Of a DNA stretch of 64,000 bases, positions 16,119 through 25,365 are shown piece after piece; positions within the stretch are counted from its first letter, which is position 1; each line of letters begins with the position of its first letter. Source of the DNA: an uncultured Tateyamaria sp. (lineage in GTDB: Bacteria > Pseudomonadota > Alphaproteobacteria > Rhodobacterales > Rhodobacteraceae). The stretch is from the NCBI RefSeq assembly GCF_947487805.1, contig NZ_CANKXW010000001.1, positions 867,501 through 931,500 of the forward strand. Direction: 5' to 3'. The position numbers and the translations under genes are program-made. The notes beneath the pieces are model-generated. The model ran no database searches. It saw only the letters and a list, made by a program, of their open reading frames with translations, and was not told where the DNA came from.

Positions 16119-17473
16119 TGACCGATGGAAGCTGGATTACACTGATATCACTGGCGGTGACCGTGCTGTTTATGCTGGGCACGCCCGTGTTGCTGGTCAT
16201 CTTTTACTGGTCCGTGGGCTGTAGCCTCGTGATCGGCCTGACCCTGGATAACGCGGGCAACGAATTGCTGAACGTGTTCAAGGACGGCTTTGCCCTGCTG
16301 GCGATGCCGCTGTTCATTCTGACCGGGGACCTGATCAACAAGTCGGGGATTGCCAAACGCCTGTCCGATTTCGCCTATGCCTGCCTTGGCTGGTTGCGGG
16401 GCGGTCTGGCGATGGCGGCCATCGGGGCCTGCGGTCTCTTTGCCGCGATCTCGGGCTCGAACTCGGCCACGACGGCCACCATCGGGTCGATGCTGCACCC
16501 TGAAATGACCAAGGGCGGATACGACGAACGCTTTTCGGCGGCCACAGCGGCTGCGGGCGGTACGGTCGGGATCATCATCCCGCCGTCGATCATCTTTATC
16601 GTCTACGGCTTCCTGATGAACTTGCCGATTTCGGACCTGTTCATCGCGGGCATCATCCCCGGCTCGCTGATGGTTCTGGCGATGATGGCCATGTGCTTTG
16701 TCGTGTCGACCGTCAACAAGTGGGGTTTCCTGATCAAACTATCGCCGTTCCGGGTCTTCAAGACGGCTGTGGGCGCATGGTTGGGCTTCTTTGCCATCGG
16801 TCTGGTGCTTTGGGGCATCTACACCGGCAAGTTCTCTCCGACCGAAGCGGCGGGTGTGACCGTGGGCTTTGGGATCATCGTGGGCGTGATCAGCTATCCG
16901 CTGAACAAGCTGATGGGGACGGATCAGAACACGGCCGTGGATGAAAAACCCTTTGCCGCGATGGTTGTGGTCGAAGGGTTCCGCCTGCGCGATGTGCCGA
17001 ATGTCGTCATGCGGTCGGCCCAGATTGCGGGCATTCTGACGCCCCTGATTGCCGTGTCCATCGTGATGCAGCAGGTGCTGGGTGCGCTGGGCGCGTCCGA
17101 GGTGATTGGTGATCTGTTGCGCAGCATGGGGGGCTACTTCCCCGTTCTGTTCACATCGATGGCCATCGTCTTTGTGGCGGGCATGATCCTGGAATCGCTG
17201 CCGGTGACGATCATCCTTGCGCCTATTCTTGCGCCGATTGCGGCGAGTGTGGGCATCGATCCGATCCACTTCTCGGTTGTGTTCCTCGTTGGGGCTTCCA
17301 TTGGCTTCATCACGCCGCCATATGGTCTGAACCTTTACGTGGCGTCCGGGGTGACGGGTGTTCCATACTTCCGGCTGCTGCGGTATTCGACGATGTATCT
17401 TGCGTCACTCATTGCTGTTTGGGTACTCGTGGCGCTGACACCTAACCTGGCACTGATGTTGCTGCCCAACTAA
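16118..17473 (+). CDS. dctM: TRAP transporter large permease DctM
   Basis: The 451-residue protein is a 12-helix DctM-family (ion transporter superfamily) permease with FALLAMPLFILTGDLI, GSNSATTATIGSMLHPEM and IIIPPSIIFIVYG, the conserved loops of the sodium/substrate pathway. It uses the sodium gradient to carry the substrate delivered by DctP. The ATG at 16118 has GGGGGAG 7 bases upstream; a GTG three bases earlier is the alternative. The stop of dctQ overlaps this start. Confidence 0.93.
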   Translation: MTDGSWITLISLAVTVLFMLGTPVLLVIFYWSVGCSLVIGLTLDNAGNELLNVFKDGFALLAMPLFILTGDLINKSGIAKRLSDFAYACLGWLRGGLAMAAIGACGLFAAISGSNSATTATIGSMLHPEMTKGGYDERFSAATAAAGGTVGIIIPPSIIFIVYGFLMNLPISDLFIAGIIPGSLMVLAMMAMCFVVSTVNKWGFLIKLSPFRVFKTAVGAWLGFFAIGLVLWGIYTGKFSPTEAAGVTVGFGIIVGVISYPLNKLMGTDQNTAVDEKPFAAMVVVEGFRLRDVPNVVMRSAQIAGILTPLIAVSIVMQQVLGALGASEVIGDLLRSMGGYFPVLFTSMAIVFVAGMILESLPVTIILAPILAPIAASVGIDPIHFSVVFLVGASIGFITPPYGLNLYVASGVTGVPYFRLLRYSTMYLASLIAVWVLVALTPNLALMLLPN

Positions 17474-17484
17474 GGCGAGAGGCT

Positions 17485-18264
17485 ATGCCGGACGATCACC
17501 GCTCCCGTAAGGAACACCAGATCCCCACCAATCTGCGACTGCTGATGGTGATGGAGGAGGTGGCCAAGCGCGGGGTGGCGGTCAAGCCCACGGATCTGAT
17601 CGATGCGCTGGGTCTGCCGAAACCAACCGTGCACAGGCTGTTGCAAACAGCCGAAGCCGAGGGGTTTTTGCAGCGTGATCTGGATGGCCGCAGCTATGGC
17701 CCGGGCCCGCGATTGCGGGCCCTTGCCGTGTCCACCATGTCGTCCGAACATCTGCGCACCGCGCGTCTGACCATCCTGCGCGGCGTGGCCGAAGAGATCG
17801 GCGAGACCTGCAACCTGGCCACACCGGACCGCGAGGGGATGACCTATCTTGACAGGGTGGAGACCGAGTGGCCGCTGCGCATCCAGTTGCCCATTGGCAC
17901 GCAGGTGCCGTTCCACTGCACTGCGTCGGGCAAGATGTACCTGTCGACGCTAAGGCCGCATGTTCTGAATTCGATCCTGACGGCGCGGCCATTGGAGCAG
18001 CGCACCGAGGCAACGCTGACCGGGATTGACGCGATCCGCGAGGAGCTGGAGCTGACGCGCACGCGCGGGTATTCGACGGATAACGAGGAATTCATGTCCG
18101 GCATGACCGCCGTAGCCGTGCCGATCTGGGACGGAAACGGCAAGTTGCTGGCGACCCTGTCGGCCCACGCGCCGATGCAGCGGCGCTCACTTGCGCAGCT
18201 CAAGGACTATTTGCCGGCGCTGCGCCGCGGTGCGGATGATCTGACGGCCCTGCACCGGGGCTGA
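17485..18264 (+). CDS. IclR family transcriptional regulator
   Basis: The 259-residue protein has an N-terminal winged helix (about 15-75, KPTDLIDALGLPKPTVHRLLQT) and the IclR effector-binding domain (about 90-255) with the conserved FHCTASGKMYLS and GYSTDNEEF. It follows dctM by 11 bases and is probably co-transcribed with the TRAP genes, which it is likely to control along with the divergent GMC oxidoreductase. The effector is probably the TRAP substrate or its oxidation product. It converges on the GntR gene with only a few bases between stops. Confidence 0.92.
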   Translation: MPDDHRSRKEHQIPTNLRLLMVMEEVAKRGVAVKPTDLIDALGLPKPTVHRLLQTAEAEGFLQRDLDGRSYGPGPRLRALAVSTMSSEHLRTARLTILRGVAEEIGETCNLATPDREGMTYLDRVETEWPLRIQLPIGTQVPFHCTASGKMYLSTLRPHVLNSILTARPLEQRTEATLTGIDAIREELELTRTRGYSTDNEEFMSGMTAVAVPIWDGNGKLLATLSAHAPMQRRSLAQLKDYLPALRRGADDLTALHRG

Positions 18265-18927
18265 TCAGAGCCCGTGGAACTGGTGCTTTTCCAGCAGTGC
18301 GACCAGCATGTCCCGCGCGGCGCGCCGGTGCGAGTGGTGCGTGTCATGTGCGGTGGCCGCGTCGCCGTCCGCGATGGCCCGAAACACCGCGCGGTGGTCG
18401 GCGTTCGATTGCGAGGGGCGGGGCCTGATAAAGAGGGTCGTCGCCCGCGCGCGGCGCACCTGGTCACGCATGACGGAGACGATCATGCTCAGCCGGGCAT
18501 TGCGGCCCAGCCGTACCAGTTCGCGGTGAAACCTGTCGTCGGCGTCGGCCCAGGCGCGCAGATCGTCCGCGCCCAGTGCTGTGTCCATGTCGGCAATGGC
18601 TGCCGCCAGCGTTTCAAGATCGGTGGCGGAGTATCCTGCCTGTGCGGCGCGTTTCGCGGCCAAGCTCTCGAGCTCGGTCAGGATGTCGTAGATGTCGGCC
18701 ATGTCCTGCGCCGAGACGGGGCTTATCCGGATACCGCGCCGGGGCCGCATCTCGACCAGCCCCTGTGCCTGTAGCATCAGGGCAGCCTCGCGGATGGGCG
18801 TGCGGGACATGCCCAGTTTTTCCGCCAGTTCGGTTTCGAGGTGGTCCGAGCCGGGTGTCAGTTCGCCGGTAAAGATCATCTGGCGCAGGGCTGATACGGC
18901 CCGGTCCACATTTGTCATGGCACCCAT
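18265..18927 (-). CDS. GntR family transcriptional regulator, FCD (FadR) subfamily
   Basis: A winged helix (about 5-70; LAEKLGMSRTPIREAALMLQ) is followed by an FCD ligand domain with the metal-binding-type residues D...H in ADDRFHRELV and the C-terminal H-rich helix. I chose the ATG at 18927, 7 bases after GGAGG; GTG 18930 and ATG 18918 are alternatives. It overlaps the stop of the Gfo/Idh/MocA gene (TGATG), so it is the last gene of a three-gene operon and probably regulates it. FCD regulators usually sense carboxylates or sugar acids. Confidence 0.9.
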   Translation of the reverse strand: MGAMTNVDRAVSALRQMIFTGELTPGSDHLETELAEKLGMSRTPIREAALMLQAQGLVEMRPRRGIRISPVSAQDMADIYDILTELESLAAKRAAQAGYSATDLETLAAAIADMDTALGADDLRAWADADDRFHRELVRLGRNARLSMIVSVMRDQVRRARATTLFIRPRPSQSNADHRAVFRAIADGDAATAHDTHHSHRRAARDMLVALLEKHQFHGL

Positions 18928-19946
18928 CACCCGTCCTCCAGCGCCAGCTTTTGCCCCGTCTCGGCAGAGGCATAGATGGCGTCCTTGATCTCGATCACCC
19001 GCAGATAGTCGCGGGCGGTGTTCTCGACCCCGCCGCGCCCTTCAACCGCGTCAATAACGTGCTCTTGCAGGGCGTGCACGCAGTCGCCGCCAAATCCCTG
19101 CCACCTGTCGGGGCCGCGCAGCGTCTCTGCCTCGGTCGCGCCAAAGCGGCGCAGGGCGACTGATCCGTCGCCCGACAGCGTGATCACGCCCTCGGTCCCT
19201 TCGATCTGTGCCTCGCCCATGGTGCGGCGCAGGTTGTCGGCCACGTGGTCGAGGTGCCTGTTGCCGTCAAAAAGCGCGCGCACGCCGCTGGCGTGGTCAA
19301 AGAGGACGTGGCCCGCATCCTCGCCCGAAATCACCGGGTTGATGCGGCGCAGATCGGCATAGACATGGGTAGCGGGGCCAAAGAGGTACTGGAACGTGTC
19401 CACCCAGTGCACCGCCGTTTCGTGGATGAGAAAGCGGGGCATTTGCTGGAAATAGGGTTGGCGGTCGAGATAGGCGTCGGGCCCCTGGCCGTCGCCGGGC
19501 CGCAGGCGGAAGGTCGCGTTGAGCACCGTGCCGATGCGGCGTGCGTCCAGCGCGGCCTTGATTGTGCGGTACCATGGCTGGAACCGGAAGTTTTCGTGCA
19601 CCACGATGGTGGCGCCCGCAGCCTCGGCTTCGGCCACTATGGCGCGGGCCTCGGCCAGGTCGGTGCAGAACGGTTTCTGGCAGATGATCCAGCGGACGCC
19701 TGCGGTCAGGGCCGTGCGGATGGCTGCCGCATGGGCGGGGGGCGGCAGGATGATGTCCAGAAGGTCGGGCGTGGTCTGGGCCAGCATCCCGGGCAGGTTG
19801 TCAAAGGCGGGCAGGCCGGTGGCTTGCGCGCGGGCCAGATCGTGATCGCAGGCGGCCACGACCTCTGCGTACGGTATGCGGGCCCACGCGCCATAGTGGA
19901 ACTGGCTGAAATAGCCCGCGCCCAGACAGGCGACGCGCACGGTCAT
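18927..19946 (-). CDS. Gfo/Idh/MocA family oxidoreductase
   Basis: Starting at the ATG at 19946 (overlapping the stop of the upstream dehydrogenase as ATGA), the protein has 339 residues. The N-terminal Rossmann domain shows VACLGAGYFSQFH and the C-terminal domain the substrate face with HETAVHWVDTF. The usual EKP motif reads QKP (CQKPFCTDL): the lysine is kept but the glutamate is replaced by glutamine. Family members oxidise or reduce sugars and cyclitols with NAD(P). A longer frame exists upstream but it is arginine/histidine-rich shadow sequence. It probably acts with the isopropylmalate-dehydrogenase-like enzyme. Confidence 0.88.
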   Translation of the reverse strand: MTVRVACLGAGYFSQFHYGAWARIPYAEVVAACDHDLARAQATGLPAFDNLPGMLAQTTPDLLDIILPPPAHAAAIRTALTAGVRWIICQKPFCTDLAEARAIVAEAEAAGATIVVHENFRFQPWYRTIKAALDARRIGTVLNATFRLRPGDGQGPDAYLDRQPYFQQMPRFLIHETAVHWVDTFQYLFGPATHVYADLRRINPVISGEDAGHVLFDHASGVRALFDGNRHLDHVADNLRRTMGEAQIEGTEGVITLSGDGSVALRRFGATEAETLRGPDRWQGFGGDCVHALQEHVIDAVEGRGGVENTARDYLRVIEIKDAIYASAETGQKLALEDG

Positions 19947-21019
19947 GCCAGCGCGTCCTTGACGGCCGTGGCGACCTGCACCGTGCCTGCGGTGCCGCCC
20001 AGATCGCGGCTGCGGGTGGTGCCGGCGGCGATGACCGTGTCCACCGCGTCGCGCAGGCGCGCGCCGTCGGCGGCCATGTCGGGCCGGTCGTGCCGCCCGC
20101 CCAGCCATTCGAGCATCATGGCCGCCGACAGGATCATCGCCATCGGGTTGGCCACGCCCTGGCCCGCGATGTCGGGGGCCGAGCCATGGCAGGGTTGGAA
20201 CACCGCGTGGTCGTGCCCGATATCTGCCGAAGGTGCGAGGCCCAAGCCCCCCATCAGCCCGGCGCCCAGATCCGACAGGATGTCGCCGAACATGTTTTCG
20301 GTGACCATCACGTCAAAGGACCACGGCCGTTCCACCATCCACAGCGCGGTGGCATCGACATAGGCGTGATCGGCGGTGATGTCGGGGTGTTTGGCGGCCT
20401 CGGCGTCGAACATCTCGCGGAAAAAGGCGAAGGCGCGAAACACGTTGGCCTTGTCCACGCAGGTGACCTTGCCCGGACCCCGCCCAGCGGCCTTGCGCGA
20501 TTTGGCAAGGTCAAAGGCGAATTTGAACAGTGGCTCGGAAATGGCGCGGGTGATCAGCAGCGTTTCGCGCGCCTCGTCCGCCGTGACCTCGCCGCGGCCC
20601 TGGGTGTGGAACAGCCCCTCGGTGCTTTCGCGGATCAGGACGAAATCGATGGGCTCGTCGGTGGCCAGTGGCGTCGGCTGACCGGGCCGGATGGTGACGG
20701 GGCGCACCCCGGCAAAGAGCGTCAGCGCCTTGCGCAGGTCGATCTGGGGCGAGATCTCGGTCCCGTCGGGATAGCGTACGTCCGGCAGGCCCATGGCCGA
20801 CAGCAGGATCGCATCCGCCCGGCGGGCGGTGTCCATGGACGCCTTTGGAAAGCTTTCACCCGTGCGCGCATAGTGCGCCGCCCCCGCAGGCGCATCGACA
20901 AAGCGCAGGTCATAGTCGCTCGGCCCGGCCAGCGTTTGCAAAATGTCGACCGTTGGGGCCATGATCTCGGGGCCGATCCCGTCGCCATCGAACACTGCGA
21001 TTTCAAATGTGGTTTTCAT
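19943..21019 (-). CDS. Isocitrate/isopropylmalate dehydrogenase family protein (tartrate dehydrogenase-like)
   Basis: The 358-residue enzyme starts FEIAVFDGDGIGPEIMAP and carries the family's substrate loop (LRKALTLFAGVRP, R residues for the carboxylate), the metal-binding aspartates (MVTENMFGDILSDLGAGL) and the NAD loop (PCHGSAPDIAGQGVANP). It would oxidatively decarboxylate a 2-hydroxy-3-substituted acid. Chromosomal context with a sugar oxidoreductase and an FCD regulator, away from leuCD, argues for a catabolic role such as tartrate or a related hydroxyacid. It is the first gene of the minus-strand operon; GTATAC at 21081-21086 in the leader is a possible half-operator. Confidence 0.87.
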   Translation of the reverse strand: MKTTFEIAVFDGDGIGPEIMAPTVDILQTLAGPSDYDLRFVDAPAGAAHYARTGESFPKASMDTARRADAILLSAMGLPDVRYPDGTEISPQIDLRKALTLFAGVRPVTIRPGQPTPLATDEPIDFVLIRESTEGLFHTQGRGEVTADEARETLLITRAISEPLFKFAFDLAKSRKAAGRGPGKVTCVDKANVFRAFAFFREMFDAEAAKHPDITADHAYVDATALWMVERPWSFDVMVTENMFGDILSDLGAGLMGGLGLAPSADIGHDHAVFQPCHGSAPDIAGQGVANPMAMILSAAMMLEWLGGRHDRPDMAADGARLRDAVDTVIAAGTTRSRDLGGTAGTVQVATAVKDALA

Positions 21020-21148
21020 GGGCGCGGCTCCGTTCTTGGCCTTGGAAAAGGAAAGCTCTCGCCATCCGGTATGCGATAACGTATACATTAAAGAATGCAC
21101 ATGTAAATTCCCAAACGCGCTTACGCGCCCAAAGAAAGACACCGCACC

Positions 21149-21442
21149 ATGCCTTATGCCGTCACGGTCACCTTTGATATCAAACCGGGCAAGCTTGACG
21201 ATTTCATGCCCCACATTCTGGCCAATGCGCGTGCCTCGCTGGCCAATGAACCGGGGTGCCAGCAGTTTGACGTCTGCACTGACCCCGCGTTGCCTGACAC
21301 TGTGTTCCTGTACGAACTTTATGATGATCTGGCGGCATTCGAGGCGCACCAAACCATGCCGCATTACATCGCCACGGGGCCGCGCATTGCCGATCTGGTG
21401 GCCGACAAGACCCTGCGCACCTTTGAGCGGGTCGACAGATGA
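21149..21442 (+). CDS. Antibiotic biosynthesis monooxygenase (ABM) domain protein
   Basis: The 97-residue single-domain protein has the dimeric alpha/beta-barrel ABM pattern: N-terminal strand VTVTFDIKPGK, GCQQFDVCTD, VFLYELYDDLAAFEAHQ and the HY pair in MPHYIATG. Relatives are cofactor-free quinol monooxygenases (YgiN-like) or small isomerases. It is coupled by an ATGA overlap to the MBL hydrolase gene and divergent from the dehydrogenase operon. No specific substrate can be assigned. Confidence 0.85.
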   Translation: MPYAVTVTFDIKPGKLDDFMPHILANARASLANEPGCQQFDVCTDPALPDTVFLYELYDDLAAFEAHQTMPHYIATGPRIADLVADKTLRTFERVDR

Positions 21443-22242
21443 GCAGCGACGCCTGGGAGGTCTATGCGATCAAATACGCGGACCGGAACGCGCGGACGCG
21501 CGCCGACAGTTTCATCTTTGACGACAACCACGACGCGCCCCATGCGATGGATTATTTCATGTGGCTGATCCGCGGGCAGGGGCGGGTGATTCTGGTCGAC
21601 ACCGGCTATGATGCAGATGAGGCCGCGGCGCGGGATCGGCCCATCCGGCTTGACCCGGCGGAGGCGTTGCGCCCCTTTGGGCTGGCGCCCGAAGACGTGA
21701 CCGAGATCATCGTGACCCACCTGCACTACGATCACGCGGGCGGGCTGCACCTGTTTCCCAACGCGCAGCTGCATTTGCAGGCAGCCGAGATGGCCTATGC
21801 CACGGGGCCGTGCATGTGCCATGACACGCTGCGGATGCCATTCACGGCAGGCCATGTCTGCGAGGCGATCAAGCGGCTCTATTCCGGCAAGGTCACGTTT
21901 CACCAGGGCGCAGCAGAGATTGCCGAAGGCGTGACGGTGCACTGCATTGGCGGCCATTCGCGCGGGTTGCAGGCGGTGCGGGTGCGCACGTTGGCGGGGT
22001 GGATGGTGCTGGCCTCGGATGCCGCGCATTTCTACGAGAATTTTGCCGCGCAAAAGCCATTTCCGATCGTGGTCGACTTGCAGGACATGCTGGACGGGTT
22101 TGCCACGCTGCGCCGATTGGCGAGCAGCCCGCAACTGATCGTGCCGGGGCATGACCCGTTGGTGCGCGCGCATTTCGACACGGTGCTGGCACCGCATATA
22201 CATCGGCTGGATGTGGGCCCTGCGTCGATCATCCCGATGTAG
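21439..22242 (+). CDS. MBL fold metallo-hydrolase (N-acyl homoserine lactonase-like family)
   Basis: The 267-residue protein has the full dinuclear-zinc motif set: H94, H96, D98, H99 (THLHYDHAGG), H173 (GGHSRG), D194 (ASDAAH) and H238 (VPGHDP). This is the AttM/AiiA-like lactonase branch of the metallo-beta-lactamase fold, but the same branch contains hydrolases of other lactones and esters, so quorum-quenching is only one possibility. Cytoplasmic, no signal peptide. It is coupled to the ABM gene upstream, which suggests oxidation followed by lactone or ester hydrolysis. Confidence 0.87.
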   Translation: MSSDAWEVYAIKYADRNARTRADSFIFDDNHDAPHAMDYFMWLIRGQGRVILVDTGYDADEAAARDRPIRLDPAEALRPFGLAPEDVTEIIVTHLHYDHAGGLHLFPNAQLHLQAAEMAYATGPCMCHDTLRMPFTAGHVCEAIKRLYSGKVTFHQGAAEIAEGVTVHCIGGHSRGLQAVRVRTLAGWMVLASDAAHFYENFAAQKPFPIVVDLQDMLDGFATLRRLASSPQLIVPGHDPLVRAHFDTVLAPHIHRLDVGPASIIPM

Positions 22243-22321
22243 CCATTGCTGCGGTGCCGCATCGCGCGTAGCCTGTGGCGGCCGGGCCATCACGGTCCGG
22301 CCCGCGCAGGGAGATCAGCAC

Positions 22322-23416
22322 ATGTCCAAGGCAGAGGGCCGCGCCAAGCGGCACGAGAAGTCGGTGAACCTTGCGCTTCAGGGTGGCGGGTCACATGGCG
22401 CGTTCACCTGGGGTGTGCTGGACCGGATGTTCGAGGAAGACCGGCTGTGGATCGAGGGGATCAGCGGCACGTCCGCCGGGGCCATGAACGCGGTGGTCGC
22501 GACCCAAGGCATGTACGATGCCGGGGCGCAGGGCGCGCGGCAGGCGCTGGAGGATTTCTGGCGCGCGGTCAGTGTCGCGGGGCAGGCCAGCCCGATCCAG
22601 CGCACACCGTTTGAAAAGATGATGGGATCGTGGTCGCTCGACCTTAATCCCGGTTATGCGATGATGGACATGATGAGCCGCATGGCGTCGCCCTATGATC
22701 TGAACCCGCTTGGCCTGAACCCGCTGCGCGATGTGGTGGAAGGGTTCATCGATTTCGACAAGGTCGCCAATTGCGCCGATATGGGCCTGTTCATTTCGGC
22801 CACCAATGTGGAGACGGGCCGCGCGCGGGTATTCCACCGCGAGGAGGTGAGCCTTGATGTGGTGATGGCCTCGGCCTGTTTGCCGTCGATGTTCAAGGCG
22901 GTCGAGATCGACGGCGTGCCCTATTGGGACGGCGGGTTCATGGGCAACCCGGTGCTGTTTCCTTTCATCGACCATTCGCCGTCGCCGGATATCGTGATCG
23001 TGCAGATCAACCCCCTGCGGCGGCCCGGCACCCCACGGCGGGCGCGCGACATCCAGAACCGCGTGAACGAGATCACGTTCAATGCCTCGCTTTTGCGGGA
23101 TCTGCGGACGATCGATCTGATCCACCCGCTGATCGAAGATGGCGCTCTGTCGGACCAGCAGTACCGGCGGATGCACATGCACCTGATCGACGGGTGCGAC
23201 GACATGCTGGCGCTGGATGCGTCGTCCAAGCTGAATTCCGAATGGGCGTTTCTGGTGCACCTGCGCGATCTGGGCCGGTCCCATGCGGATCGCTGGCTGG
23301 CGGCGCATTTCGACAGTATCGAGCGGGAAAGCACGCTGGATCTGCGGGCGCTGTTTGATGATTTCGGGGCACCTCACGGGGCCAATGCCATCGGTTTGCC
23401 CGCCTACGAGGTATAG
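22322..23416 (+). CDS. Patatin-like phospholipase family protein
   Basis: With the start at the ATG at 22322 the protein has 364 residues. Patatin motifs are complete: oxyanion loop GGGSHG (21-26), nucleophile elbow GTSAG with S51, and the dyad aspartate D203 (YWDGGF). It is a Ser-Asp acyl hydrolase of phospholipids or related esters. No signal peptide is seen. An 79-base gap separates it from the MBL gene; the longer frame from 22151 overlaps that gene and looks like shadow sequence. Convergent with the dipeptide ABC operon. Confidence 0.9.
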   Translation: MSKAEGRAKRHEKSVNLALQGGGSHGAFTWGVLDRMFEEDRLWIEGISGTSAGAMNAVVATQGMYDAGAQGARQALEDFWRAVSVAGQASPIQRTPFEKMMGSWSLDLNPGYAMMDMMSRMASPYDLNPLGLNPLRDVVEGFIDFDKVANCADMGLFISATNVETGRARVFHREEVSLDVVMASACLPSMFKAVEIDGVPYWDGGFMGNPVLFPFIDHSPSPDIVIVQINPLRRPGTPRRARDIQNRVNEITFNASLLRDLRTIDLIHPLIEDGALSDQQYRRMHMHLIDGCDDMLALDASSKLNSEWAFLVHLRDLGRSHADRWLAAHFDSIERESTLDLRALFDDFGAPHGANAIGLPAYEV

Positions 23417-23422
23417 GCGCGG

Positions 23423-24385
23423 TCAGTCGACCATGTGGCAGGCCACGCGGGCATTGCCGACGGTGCGCAGCTCGGGCCGTTTGGTGCGGCAGATGTCCTG
23501 CGCCAGCGGGCAGCGCGGGTTGTAGGCGCAGCCGGGCGGCGGGTTGATCGGGTCGGGGATTTCGCCGGTGGGCGGTGCGATTTCGCGCCCGAACCCGTCG
23601 AGTTTCGGCGCCGCGGCCAGCAGCATCTGCGTATAGGGGTGTTTGGGCGCATCAAAGAGCGTGTCGGGGTCCGCCTCTTCGACCAAGCGGCCCAAGTACA
23701 ATACGCCGATACGGTCGGCCATGTGCTGCACCACGGTCAGGTCGTGGCTGATGAAGAGGTATGTGAGGCCAAATTCGTCCTTGAGGTCGCTCATCAGGTT
23801 GAGCACCTGCGCCTGCACGCTGACGTCGAGCGCGCTGGTGGGTTCGTCGCAGACGATCAGCTTGGGTTCCGAGGCCAGCGCGCGGGCGATGCAGATCCTT
23901 TGGCGTTGGCCGCCGGAGAATTCGTGCGGGAACTTGCCTGCGTCGCGGGCGGCGAGGCCCACCTGTTCCAGCAGCTTTTCGGCCAGCCCCTTGGTGTCAT
24001 CGCCGCGCGCGGCCACAGGTTCGGCGATGATATCGCGCACCCGCCAGCGCGGGTTGAGCGAGGCGTAGGGGTCCTGAAAGATCATCTGGATATCCGAGCG
24101 GATGCTGTCGATCTTGGCCGCGTCGGTTTCGCGGGCAAGGTCGATGTCGCGGATTTCCACGGCCCCTTCGGAGGGGGGAAGCAGGCCCACCAGCATCTTG
24201 CCGATGGTCGATTTGCCCGACCCGGATTCGCCGACGAGGGCATAAACGGTCTTTTCCTCGATCTCGAACGACACGTCCGACACAGCGGTCAGCAGCGCCT
24301 TGGGGCGGCGTTCGATGACCCGGTTCAGCCAGGGTTTGGAGACGTCGAAGATGCGGGTGAGGTTGCGGATATTGACGAGGGGCAT
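23423..24385 (-). CDS. dppF: Dipeptide/oligopeptide ABC transporter ATP-binding protein (DppF type)
   Basis: The 320-residue ATPase has Walker A GESGSGKST, signature FSGGQRQR, Walker B LIVCDEPTSALD and switch histidine FISHDLT, then the C-terminal oligopeptide-ABC extension with clustered cysteines (CAYNPRCPLAQDIC) that in this family can bind an iron-sulfur cluster. It pairs with the DppD-type ATPase, whose stop overlaps its start by one base (TGATG). It is the last gene of the minus-strand peptide operon. The gene symbol marks the family; the actual cargo (peptide, nickel, opine, glycoside) is not determined. Confidence 0.92.
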   Translation of the reverse strand: MPLVNIRNLTRIFDVSKPWLNRVIERRPKALLTAVSDVSFEIEEKTVYALVGESGSGKSTIGKMLVGLLPPSEGAVEIRDIDLARETDAAKIDSIRSDIQMIFQDPYASLNPRWRVRDIIAEPVAARGDDTKGLAEKLLEQVGLAARDAGKFPHEFSGGQRQRICIARALASEPKLIVCDEPTSALDVSVQAQVLNLMSDLKDEFGLTYLFISHDLTVVQHMADRIGVLYLGRLVEEADPDTLFDAPKHPYTQMLLAAAPKLDGFGREIAPPTGEIPDPINPPPGCAYNPRCPLAQDICRTKRPELRTVGNARVACHMVD

Positions 24386-25365
24386 CAGGCGACGGCCTCG
24401 CGCGTGATAGGGTGGAAACAGGCGGCGCGCCCTGCGCCATCGGCGATCCGTGGGCCGGGGTCTTGCGTGCAGTCGTCCTGCGCACGTGGGCAGCGGGGGT
24501 GAAAGGCGCAGCCCGTGGGCAGCGCGTCCAGCCGCGGCATCGCGCCGGGGATCTGGTGCAGCCGGTCCTTGCCGCGCGAGGCCAGCGGGGTCGAGCCCAT
24601 CAGCCCGTCGGTATAGGGGTGTACGGGGGCGGCCAGCACCTCGCGCACGGGGCCAAGTTCGGCCAGTTGGCCTGCATACATGACGGCTACGCGGTCGGCG
24701 GCCTCGGCGATCACGCCCATGTCGTGGGTGATCAGCATGACGGCGGTGCCGCGTTCGCGGCAGAGTTTTTTCAGCAGGGCGATGATTTGCGCCTGCACGG
24801 ACACGTCGAGCGCGGTGGTCGGCTCATCCGCGATGATGAGGCTGGGTTCGGCGCACAGAGCGAGCGCAATCACCACGCGCTGCCGCATCCCGCCGGAGAA
24901 CTCGTGCGGGTAGCTGTCGACGCGCTGGGCGGCACCGGGGATGCCGACCTCTTCGAGTGCTGCGATGGCGCGTTTGCGCGCGTCCTGGGCCGAGATGTCG
25001 AGGTGGGCGAGCATGGTTTCGGTCAACTGGTCGCCGATCTTTAAGAGCGGGTTGAGCGAGGTCAGAGGGTCCTGAAAGACCATGCCGATGTCCTTGCCCC
25101 TCAGCCTGCGCATGGCGTCGCCCTTGAGGTGGTCGATGCGGGTGCCGTTGAGGTGGATTTCCCCGGAGGCGATATGGGCGGGCGGATTGAGCAGGCCGAT
25201 CACCGCATTGCCCGCCATGGACTTGCCCGCCCCGGATTCGCCCACCACGCCCAGGATTTCACCGGGCGCGATATCGTAGGACACACCATTGACGGGCCGC
25301 AGCACGCCGTGGCGGGTGGGGATGTCGACGGTGAGGTCGCGGATGGAGAGGGTGGGGGTGGTCAT
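24385..25365 (-). CDS. dppD: Dipeptide/oligopeptide ABC transporter ATP-binding protein (DppD type)
   Basis: The 326-residue ATPase shows Walker A GESGAGKS, signature FSGGMRQR, Walker B LIIADEPTTALD, switch LITHDMG and the C-terminal cysteine-bearing oligopeptide extension (GCAFHPRCPRAQDDC). The start at 25365 overlaps the stop of the small secreted-protein gene by 4 bases (ATGA), and its own stop overlaps dppF. It forms the asymmetric ATPase dimer with DppF. Confidence 0.92.
   Translation of the reverse strand: MTTPTLSIRDLTVDIPTRHGVLRPVNGVSYDIAPGEILGVVGESGAGKSMAGNAVIGLLNPPAHIASGEIHLNGTRIDHLKGDAMRRLRGKDIGMVFQDPLTSLNPLLKIGDQLTETMLAHLDISAQDARKRAIAALEEVGIPGAAQRVDSYPHEFSGGMRQRVVIALALCAEPSLIIADEPTTALDVSVQAQIIALLKKLCRERGTAVMLITHDMGVIAEAADRVAVMYAGQLAELGPVREVLAAPVHPYTDGLMGSTPLASRGKDRLHQIPGAMPRLDALPTGCAFHPRCPRAQDDCTQDPGPRIADGAGRAACFHPITREAVA

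Noticed and set aside
21439-22242. Firm call as an N-acyl homoserine lactonase
   Set aside because: The zinc motif is shared by many lactone and ester hydrolases and no quorum-sensing genes are nearby.
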